Shown: positions 1 through 5,234 of the stretch, piece by piece
How positions within the stretch are numbered: position 1 is the stretch's first letter
Layout of the letters: every line of letters starts with the position of its first letter
From: Bacteroidales bacterium UBA4912
Lineage (GTDB): Bacteria; Bacteroidota; Bacteroidia; Bacteroidales; Dysgonomonadaceae
DNA length: 5,234 nucleotides
Assembly: GCA_002398875.1 (NCBI GenBank)
Contig: DHCC01000053.1
Span: 1-5,234, forward strand
Direction of reading: 5' to 3'
Position numbers and translations under genes: made by a program
The notes under the pieces: generated by a model
Told to the model about the DNA's origin: nothing
The model's input: only the letters and a program-made list of their open reading frames with translations
Database searches by the model: none

Positions 1-95
1 ATTAAAAAATGCCCCAGCAAAAGGGAGTTCAACTTAGGGATTTACGAAAACAAGTAAATTTTTGACCGGCTCTCTTCAAGCGGAGACTCGAAAGT
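1..95. other. Left-edge segment, no gene that can be supported
   Basis: I see no supportable gene here. On the plus strand, frame 1 is open from the window edge to TAA at 55-57 and would read ...NLGIYENK; frame 2 is open to TAG at 35-37. Either could be the tail of a convergent gene whose body lies outside the window, which would fit the plus-strand T tail of the hairpin at 96-147. With at most 18 codons this cannot be decided. A weak AT-rich inverted repeat, ATTTAC/GTAAAT, lies at 40-59. Confidence 0.3.
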
Positions 96-147
96 AAAGA
101 CTGCACCGAAGGATAATACCTTTAGTGCAGTCTTTCTTTATTGTTTT
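96..147. terminator. Hairpin terminator after mod, probably bidirectional
   Basis: The arms AAAGACTGCAC (96-106) and GTGCAGTCTTT (125-135) form a perfect 11-bp stem. Inside the 18-nt loop a second small stem, AAGG (109-112) with CCTT (119-122), can stack. On the minus strand the hairpin begins 12 nt after the mod stop codon and is followed by TACTTTCG, a poor U tract. On the plus strand it is followed by a much better T-rich tail to about 147. It can therefore end the restriction operon and probably works better as terminator for a plus-strand transcript coming from the left edge. Confidence 0.8.
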
Positions 148-2060
148 TATTCGAAAGCCCAAATGGTTTCGTCACCACAGATATTGCGGATTTTAAGACG
201 AAGTGGTTGTTTTCTACATCGAATTGTTGAATCCCAGAAATCCTTTGTTTTAGCACCATCCTTGATAACATAGCCGCTTTTATCGATTTTGATTTCACTA
301 TCAGAATGCCATTCGCCCTCAGCAGCAGTACAGTCAAGGCTTAAATATTCTATAAGTTCCAGTCCTTCTTCACTGATTTCAATTGGCTTGTATGGCTTCT
401 TTTTTGATGAATTAAGAAACGCCTTCTGATTGAATTCGGCAATTTTTTGCATAACACGATCACTAACGAATTTATCTATAGTAACAGCATAATCGCCGAA
501 TAAATCTTCGTGTGCCTCTTCAACGTGAAATTCAGCGTAATCATCGACTACAACATCATCAAGAATTGTTTTTAAATCTCGTAGTTCAATTTCAACGGTT
601 GTACTATCATCATCGGCAATAAAATTATCAATTTCATCCTTATTTGTAATATCAACATAGTAAACAATTACCTTTTTAATATTATTGTCTAATTCGGGTA
701 TTGCCTGATGAATAATACGATTCATAAGAACAGTATCAAGCAACTTAGTAGAACTATCCATCAAGTTAGGAACATATACGGGAATTGTGCCCAGCTTACT
801 GTCAGAAATTGCTCCCTCCCAGAACGAATCCAATGAATCCTCATTCTTTAAACCAGGTATGAGAAATTTAATTTTATCCATTGTTTGTACTGGATTGCGG
901 TACAGTTGAACCCCATCCTTGATTTCAAGGACATCAAATTCTGCACCTTCAGACTTCAGCCTGTCGCGAGTCGTTTGAATCGAGTTAAGACCTATATCGC
1001 AATGAATAAATTTTCTTTCTAATTTGTTTGCGACAGCAGCGGTGACACCACTACCACCGAAGAAGTCAGCAACGAGCATATCCTTATTTGAAGATGCTTT
1101 AATAATCCTTTCAAGTAAAGCTTCTGGCTTTTGAGTAGAATAATCTACTGCCTCATCAAAGTGTGATTTTAGTGGAGATATATCATCCCACCAATCAGAT
1201 AATGGTTGTCCTTTATTGATATCAAGCCATGGTTGAGATAAATCATTTGGATGTCCTTTTAACTTTGCATAGACGCCTGGATTGTTGTCTTTTAACCATT
1301 GATATGTAATGCACCCATTTTCATCAAAATATGTTCCGTATCTGTCAATTGTACTTTGTGATAATTGTTGCCTCTGAATATTAAAAACACGTCTTTCGTC
1401 ATCTGTTTTTTGATAAACATAAATGGTATCATGTTTTTTCTTGAAATATGGAACAGCCTTTGCTCCAATATCCTTGTATCCCCACACAATTTCGTTTAAG
1501 AAATTATCTTCTCCAAATATCTCATCCATGAGGATTTTTACATAATGTCCTATGTGCCAATCCAAGTGAACATAGATAGTTGAGGATTCACTCATAACAC
1601 TTTTTATTGCAACCAGATTTTCATACATCCAATTTAGATACTTCTCTTTATCCCAAACATCACCGTACATTTTTTCTTCAAAAGTTTTTAGTTCGTCAAT
1701 ATCCAGTTCTTCCTCTGCTTTTGCAATAGTCTCAGCCAACTTAGGATTGCGGCGAACATAAACCTGTTTTGCATAGTCTGCACCGCTGGCAAAAGGGGGA
1801 TCAATATAAACAAGGTCAACTTCTATCCCTTTCTCTTTCAAATATGCACAAGCTGAAACGCACTCACCACGGATAACCATATTACCATTTTTATTTTCAC
1901 CAACAGTTTCTATCTTCTCCATATCATAGAGTGGCATACCGTGCTGCAAAATCATCGAAGTTTCATCTGCACCACGATATCTAAGTATTCTGTTAAAATT
2001 GCCAAGAACCGCTTGTCCTTCAATTGGTTCCGGTATAAATGGTACATATTTAATCGGCAT
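147..2060 (-). CDS. mod: Type III DNA methyltransferase subunit Mod, probably adenine-N6 specific
   Basis: This 637-residue protein is close to the usual Mod length of about 640. It shows the beta-class order of amino-methyltransferase motifs, with the catalytic motif before the SAM-binding one. Motif IV is DPPF (87-90) in VYIDPPFASGADYAKQVY. The segment NEIVWGYKD (189-197) followed by FKKKHDTIYVY (206-216) is typical of the family. The WWDDI at 290-294 and the motif X element STQKPEALLERII (308-320) precede motif I, FFGGSG (333-338), and an acidic motif II, HCD (353-355). The target recognition part probably lies between about 217 and 290. The C-terminal 240 residues should serve dimer and Res contacts, as in EcoP15I. 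The enzyme would transfer a methyl group from SAM to one adenine on one strand of an asymmetric site and would supply site recognition for Res. N4-cytosine cannot be excluded from motifs alone, but characterised type III Mods methylate adenine. The start overlaps the res stop, and the ribosome site is weak. The reading frame is intact and shows no simple-sequence repeat of the kind that makes some mod genes phase variable. The DNA target cannot be read from the sequence. Confidence 0.94.
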   Translation of the reverse strand: MPIKYVPFIPEPIEGQAVLGNFNRILRYRGADETSMILQHGMPLYDMEKIETVGENKNGNMVIRGECVSACAYLKEKGIEVDLVYIDPPFASGADYAKQVYVRRNPKLAETIAKAEEELDIDELKTFEEKMYGDVWDKEKYLNWMYENLVAIKSVMSESSTIYVHLDWHIGHYVKILMDEIFGEDNFLNEIVWGYKDIGAKAVPYFKKKHDTIYVYQKTDDERRVFNIQRQQLSQSTIDRYGTYFDENGCITYQWLKDNNPGVYAKLKGHPNDLSQPWLDINKGQPLSDWWDDISPLKSHFDEAVDYSTQKPEALLERIIKASSNKDMLVADFFGGSGVTAAVANKLERKFIHCDIGLNSIQTTRDRLKSEGAEFDVLEIKDGVQLYRNPVQTMDKIKFLIPGLKNEDSLDSFWEGAISDSKLGTIPVYVPNLMDSSTKLLDTVLMNRIIHQAIPELDNNIKKVIVYYVDITNKDEIDNFIADDDSTTVEIELRDLKTILDDVVVDDYAEFHVEEAHEDLFGDYAVTIDKFVSDRVMQKIAEFNQKAFLNSSKKKPYKPIEISEEGLELIEYLSLDCTAAEGEWHSDSEIKIDKSGYVIKDGAKTKDFWDSTIRCRKQPLRLKIRNICGDETIWAFE

Positions 2061-4924
2061 TATTGTACACCCCCAAAAAATTCTGTGATTTTTCTATTCG
2101 TTGCGGAAATTCTATCATTTTCAGACATTGTGTCTTCTAAGTACAAATAATCGAAACGCTCATAGCCAAAGGCTGTATTGTTCTGCTTTGAAAATTCGGT
2201 TTCCATAAATTTGCGTTTATCCTTGAATGTTGGGTCATTAGCATATATCTCACCCTTCGTTTCAACAATAACTACTTTATGGATTTGACCATTTTTGCGT
2301 TGAATAACAAGGAAATCCGGAGTATAAATGCCAATGTAAATCCACTTGCTCCCGCTTTGCTTATAGCATTTGATTTTAAATTCTGTCATTGCTCGGTCAC
2401 CATTGTAATACACTTCAAGATCAAGTCTTTCCATTTCGGAAAAAGTAAGTATTTCCTTTAAGAATGTCTGCTCGTAGTCACTATCAGTACGGTATGGCAG
2501 GTAATGGAAAGAGCGGTTTTTCTGCGGGTGCGATGCATTCTGCTTGCGTAGTGTGTCTGCCATTGCTTGATTACCGGTTTCTTCTGCCAACTGAATCAAC
2601 TGTTGAACTTTAGGGTTAACCTTCAGCTTGCCCTTATCATCGAGTATGATATTTTCAACAATTGCTTGTTCCGGATAGTAAATATTCGGATTAACCGTGC
2701 GTACTTCTGGTGAGAAGTTGGCAATATTAAGCAGACTGGACTGCTGTGGTATCAGTTCTTCTGTAGAAGTGAAATCCCTCTTTGCAGTAAAAGCCTTCCT
2801 GATATTTGCATTAACAGTAGAAACGTCATACTTGGAACTAAAATAACGAGCATCGCCCCGTTGATATGTTATCGCATCATAAACACGTTGAAGCTGCAAT
2901 TCGTATTTCATCAGCTGTTCAACAGATAGTGTATAAAAGCTCTCTTTAGCTATCGCATATAACCATGACGTGAAGGTTGCCTGTGTAGCTCCACGCTCGG
3001 TAGTATCAATTTCCCTTGTTATCGTCTGTAATGAGAAATCAGTAACTCTTGTAATGTCTGCGGATAACTGTGCATTATCGGCTGCTTGCAGAATATCCTT
3101 TTCTGGATTTGCTTCCTCAACAACAAGCGTATCATATTTAATTTTAAACTGATAAAAATCGATTTTAGGCAGCTTAAGGTAAGAAGAACGGTCATAGCGG
3201 TGTAATGTCACCTTATCATCATTGCCCTCTGTAAATTCTTTTATAGAGATGTGGTGCTGCTGCTGTAACTGCGATTCCAGCTTTTTAGCATTATCCCCAT
3301 TGAGGTAAACCAATGCAGTCTCTGGCTCATCCTTGACCACTTGTCGTAAGCATCTGCATGAAGTTTGGAGAACCATGTTTTTAGGACAATCGCCCTCCTG
3401 TGAAAGAATAATACCGGTAAGACTGCGGCAATCCCATCCTTCCTTACCAATTTGTACAAGCAAAACTATACGTATTTTAGACAGTGATGTGTCGAGCGTG
3501 TCAAATTGAAGCTGGCTATCAATTGGCTGTGGATATTGTTTGTTACCTTTATGAAATTTTAGAATAGCATCATTACCAATGCCGTATTCTGAAGCTATAC
3601 GATTAACCAATGGGTATACCAGTTCTTCCAGCTTTTCAATAGTGCCACAGTAAATGCCCAGTTTCGCTACAAGGTTACCTTCATATAAAGTATCCTTATA
3701 ATTATCAAGAAATTCTCTGACACCTTTTTCAATAATGCGACTGCTATTAGCTATTTCTGATATTTTAACAATAGGTCGCTTAAGAAAATTACCTATGCCT
3801 TTTATCAGAGGATAGTAATAGACTATATTTGTAATTTCTGCTGTTGCAACAGTCAATTTATCAGTAACCGAGATTTTTTCGGCTTTTTCCAAATAAGGAG
3901 TGCCTGAAAAACCTATGACAGAGTTTACTGTCCTGTTTTCTGCCCACTTGTTTACAACGGCACGGAGTTTGATTTCATCACTCACAGCATGATGAACTTC
4001 ATCGATAAATATCGCTAATGAAGGAAGCTTCCCGATTAAGTTGCGGAGTTCGTTTGCTTGCCTATCCCTTTCATCGTCACTTTGTTCAAACAGGCTTATC
4101 TGTCCATTCTTTTCTTGAATACGGTCAAGAATAACCTTCTCTGCATTTGTAACAGCCACTAATCCGAATAGCTCAGACAACGGCTGATGGTTAGCTATTT
4201 TCTGTACATTCGGATTTTTCGTTTTATTAGACTTATTTGTAGTTTTGCCCTGATCGAGAACCTCAAAGGATATTATTCGCCTAATATCAGATGCTGCTGG
4301 CTCTGGCAAAACCCATGACGGGTCAAATTTTTGTATGGTTTTAAGGCTTGGAACAACAGAAGACTTCAAACCAGACGGTGCAAATATTATAAAGTTGTGT
4401 GCAAATGCCGGATTATTAGGCTCATTAATACCAAAGTACAAATCAAGATAGATAAATGCAGCCATTAAATATGTTTTACCTGCACCCATTGGAAGGCTGA
4501 ACAGATAATCTGTATATGATACACCATAAAAGGCATCTTGGAAAAATTTAATGTAGTCAATTTCTTCCGGAGCCTTTTTTATCGCTTTTTCCAGTTTTTC
4601 TGAAACCTGTTCACCCTTTTCATTTTTTAGACACGCATATTCGAATAGTGCAGCGGCGGCCTTGTTATTCTGCAAATACTGATGCACAGAACTCGACAAT
4701 TCAATGCTATCCAAATCAAGCGTATTAAATTTACCTGCTTGGAATAGATCTGCCAGAGGTTGTCCTTCACAAGCAATTTTCAAATATAAATATGTTTTTA
4801 TGGCATCAGTCTGCGCATCACGCATTTTGCCGTTGTTTTCTATGTAGTCAATTATTGAGTTCACAGTGCATTCAGATGAGGAATACCATCTGTTACAAGC
4901 ATTTTCAATCATTTTATAAAACAT
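2060..4924 (-). CDS. res: Type III restriction enzyme subunit Res (SF2 helicase/ATPase with PD-(D/E)xK nuclease)
   Basis: This 954-residue protein has about the length of the EcoP15I Res subunit. Its N-terminal part has a Q-motif-like RDAQTDAI (35-42). The helicase motifs follow in order: Walker A MGAGKT (146-151), Walker B DEVH (308-311), motif III FSGTPY (339-344), a motif V region GKEGWDCRS (493-501) and motif VI QTSCRCLR (520-527). The region after about 540 links to a C-terminal nuclease: P869-D870 followed by E888-T-K890, the PD-(D/E)xK pattern of type III Res proteins. In known systems Res acts in the cytoplasm with a Mod dimer, uses ATP to communicate between unmodified sites and then cuts DNA about 25 bp from the site. 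All catalytic residues are present and the frame is unbroken, so it should be active. Odd points: motif VI has Cys where most SF2 helicases have Gly, and a charged insert (about 226-300) holds the pentapeptide QISLF. The ATG overlaps the regulator stop and has an AGGAGG site. Unlike in EcoP1I and EcoP15I, the gene precedes mod. Confidence 0.93.
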   Translation of the reverse strand: MFYKMIENACNRWYSSSECTVNSIIDYIENNGKMRDAQTDAIKTYLYLKIACEGQPLADLFQAGKFNTLDLDSIELSSSVHQYLQNNKAAAALFEYACLKNEKGEQVSEKLEKAIKKAPEEIDYIKFFQDAFYGVSYTDYLFSLPMGAGKTYLMAAFIYLDLYFGINEPNNPAFAHNFIIFAPSGLKSSVVPSLKTIQKFDPSWVLPEPAASDIRRIISFEVLDQGKTTNKSNKTKNPNVQKIANHQPLSELFGLVAVTNAEKVILDRIQEKNGQISLFEQSDDERDRQANELRNLIGKLPSLAIFIDEVHHAVSDEIKLRAVVNKWAENRTVNSVIGFSGTPYLEKAEKISVTDKLTVATAEITNIVYYYPLIKGIGNFLKRPIVKISEIANSSRIIEKGVREFLDNYKDTLYEGNLVAKLGIYCGTIEKLEELVYPLVNRIASEYGIGNDAILKFHKGNKQYPQPIDSQLQFDTLDTSLSKIRIVLLVQIGKEGWDCRSLTGIILSQEGDCPKNMVLQTSCRCLRQVVKDEPETALVYLNGDNAKKLESQLQQQHHISIKEFTEGNDDKVTLHRYDRSSYLKLPKIDFYQFKIKYDTLVVEEANPEKDILQAADNAQLSADITRVTDFSLQTITREIDTTERGATQATFTSWLYAIAKESFYTLSVEQLMKYELQLQRVYDAITYQRGDARYFSSKYDVSTVNANIRKAFTAKRDFTSTEELIPQQSSLLNIANFSPEVRTVNPNIYYPEQAIVENIILDDKGKLKVNPKVQQLIQLAEETGNQAMADTLRKQNASHPQKNRSFHYLPYRTDSDYEQTFLKEILTFSEMERLDLEVYYNGDRAMTEFKIKCYKQSGSKWIYIGIYTPDFLVIQRKNGQIHKVVIVETKGEIYANDPTFKDKRKFMETEFSKQNNTAFGYERFDYLYLEDTMSENDRISATNRKITEFFGGVQ
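2070..2075 (-). promoter_or_regulatory. Weak ribosome binding site for mod, inside res
   Basis: Upstream of the mod ATG (2060-2058) the minus strand reads GGGGGTG, a run of five G at 2074-2070 with a 9-nt spacer to the ATG. It pairs imperfectly with the 16S rRNA tail (GGnGGTG, one mismatch) and is weaker than the AGGAGG of res. Mod translation probably depends largely on ribosomes that have just finished res at the TAATG overlap. Confidence 0.55.
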
Positions 4925-5139
4925 TACACATCCTCCTCATCCAGAATAAATTCCAAAATATCATCCACCTTGCAGTCTAAGACTCTGCAGATGGTTTCTA
5001 TGCTCTCCAAAGAAACATACCTATTGCGTCTGAGCCGCGTGAGAATGTTGCCACTGAAACCGGCTTTCTTCTGCAACTGTGATGCGGTTATATCTTTCTC
5101 TATCATTAAATGAAAAAGTTTCTTGTAGCTTACAGCCAT
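4924..5139 (-). CDS. Small XRE/Cro-type helix-turn-helix regulator
   Basis: This 71-residue protein is almost entirely one Cro/CI-type DNA-binding domain. Helix 2 of the motif covers about residues 18-27 (TASQLQKKAG). The recognition helix covers about 30-39 (GNILTRLRRN) and is rich in Arg. The following stretch VSLESIETICRVLDC (about 42-56) and the DDILEF that follows are typical of the C-terminal helices in small XRE repressors. The end is acidic (LDEEDV). There is no sensor, protease or membrane segment, so it is probably a simple dimeric cytoplasmic regulator. I start it at 5139 because a GGAGG site sits 8 nt upstream; a longer reading frame reaches back to 5184 but would begin inside the promoter. 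It is the first gene of the operon, and its stop overlaps the res start. By analogy with controller proteins of type II R-M systems and with phage Cro, it most likely acts on its own promoter, where an inverted repeat is present. Whether it represses or activates cannot be told. Confidence 0.9.
   Translation of the reverse strand: MAVSYKKLFHLMIEKDITASQLQKKAGFSGNILTRLRRNRYVSLESIETICRVLDCKVDDILEFILDEEDV
4932..4937 (-). promoter_or_regulatory. Ribosome binding site for res, inside the regulator gene
   Basis: A perfect AGGAGG on the minus strand ends 7 nt before the res ATG (4924-4922). It lies within the codons for the last acidic residues (DEED) of the regulator, so ribosomes translating the regulator pass over it just before they stop at the overlapping TAATG. 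Confidence 0.85.
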
Positions 5140-5147
5140 AGCCTTAT

Positions 5148-5152
5148 CCTCC
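5148..5152 (-). promoter_or_regulatory. Ribosome binding site that sets the regulator start
   Basis: GGAGG on the minus strand lies 8 nt upstream of the ATG at 5139-5137. This spacing is ideal and selects that ATG. The upstream in-frame ATG at 5154-5152 overlaps the ribosome site and has none of its own. An even earlier in-frame TTG at 5184 falls inside the promoter spacer, ahead of the expected transcription start. Confidence 0.85.
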
Positions 5153-5170
5153 ATCGTAAACTCAAGAAAA

Positions 5171-5199
5171 ATTATATCACGCAAAAGTGACTTTTACAA
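5171..5199 (-). promoter_or_regulatory. Promoter of the restriction operon
   Basis: Read on the minus strand, a TTGTAA -35 element (5194-5199, four of six consensus bases) is followed after exactly 17 bp by a perfect TATAAT -10 element (5171-5176). A TG one base upstream of the -10 makes it an extended -10. Transcription would start near the purines at 5163-5161, giving a leader of roughly 22-25 nt before the regulator ATG. It is the only good promoter I found upstream of the three genes, so it should serve all of them. The assignment rests on sequence match and position only. Confidence 0.8.
5181..5197. promoter_or_regulatory. Inverted repeat, candidate operator for the XRE regulator
   Basis: A perfect 13-bp inverted repeat, AAAAGT-C-ACTTTT on the minus strand (5183-5195), extends to 17 bp (5181-5197) with eight-base arms carrying one mismatch. 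It lies in the spacer between the -35 and -10 elements and overlaps the -35. A dimeric Cro/CI-like protein bound here would block RNA polymerase. The first gene of the operon encodes such a protein, so autorepression is the natural inference. I did not notice a second copy elsewhere in the window. Binding itself is not shown by the sequence. Confidence 0.55.
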
Positions 5200-5234
5200 T
5201 ATTAAGATGTATGTTTTGCAGTCATCCAACCTAC

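Noticed and set aside
12..31. Second terminator on the minus strand (CCC...GGG with T-run to position 3)
   Set aside because: The stem is only three to four pairs, too weak beside the 11-bp hairpin at 96-135.
9..65. Plus-strand mini-ORF of 18 codons (MPQQKGVQ...)
   Set aside because: Too short, only six T/A-rich bases and no ribosome site precede it in the window, and there is no family match I can name.
147..2080. Phase-variable mod gene
   Set aside because: Many type III mod genes carry long tandem repeats. Here the longest tracts near the start are C5 and A6 at 2070-2080, and I see no tandem repeat within the gene.
2061..2099. TACAAT (minus strand, 2067-2062) as -10 of a separate mod promoter
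   Set aside because: It sits directly before the ATG, and no -35-like sequence is found at 17 bp upstream (AATCAC). A leaderless transcript would be needed.
1941..2150. Plus-strand open frame of 69 codons, and similar short frames inside res and mod on both strands
   Set aside because: They overlap well-supported genes, have no recognisable domain and are explained as shadows of the coding frames.
5140..5184. Longer regulator form starting at TTG 5184 or ATG 5154
   Set aside because: The TTG lies in the promoter spacer upstream of the expected transcript start. The ATG at 5154 overlaps the GGAGG site and has no ribosome site of its own. ATG 5139 has ideal spacing.
126..5223. Word TGCAGTC at 126-132 and again at 5217-5223, flanking the operon, as a possible target-site duplication
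   Set aside because: Only 7 bp, not extended on either side, and the left copy is part of the terminator stem. Chance is sufficient.
1..5234. BREX, DISARM, CRISPR array, tRNA or mobile-element ends
   Set aside because: No phosphatase, PglX/BrxC-type, DrmA/B, Cas, integrase or transposase sequence is present. I see no regularly spaced repeats and no cloverleaf; the TTCAA at 27-31 does not have a T-stem around it.

Overview
The window holds one compact minus-strand operon of three genes that forms a complete type III restriction-modification (R-M) system. Transcription runs from the right end to the left. The order is a small XRE/Cro-type helix-turn-helix regulator (5139-4924), then the restriction subunit Res (4924-2060), then the modification methyltransferase Mod (2060-147). 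The two junctions have the same form: the stop codon TAA and the next ATG share one base (TAATG), so the three genes are very likely on one mRNA and translationally coupled.

Region by region: 5234-5140 is a short upstream region. It carries a good sigma-70/sigma-A type promoter (TTGTAA, 17 bp, TATAAT with a TG extension), a near-perfect inverted repeat filling the spacer between -35 and -10, and a strong GGAGG ribosome site that fixes the regulator start at 5139. Then come the three genes without any gap. Positions 146-1 are non-coding as far as can be seen. They contain a strong 11-bp-stem hairpin (96-135) that can end the operon and, with a better T-rich tail on the plus strand, also any convergent gene entering from the left edge.

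How the parts work together: in known type III systems a Mod dimer recognises a short asymmetric site and methylates one adenine. Res, an SF2 ATPase with a C-terminal PD-(D/E)xK nuclease, joins Mod and cuts DNA when unmodified sites are present. All the expected motifs are present here, so the system looks intact. Two things differ from the textbook enzymes EcoP1I and EcoP15I: res comes before mod, and a Cro-like regulator heads the operon with a candidate operator in its own promoter. The simplest reading is an autoregulated restriction operon, perhaps limiting expression when it enters a new host. This is inference.

The organism is probably a low-GC Gram-positive bacterium, most likely a Clostridia-type gut Firmicute. 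This rests on the AT-rich sequence, the strong AGGAGG/GGAGG ribosome sites, the consensus-like promoter and the style of the small regulator. The sequence does not show whether the operon lies on a chromosome, an integrative element or a plasmid; no integrase, transposase, tRNA or attachment site is visible. I see no wholly new system here, only a known type of defence system with an unusual layout.
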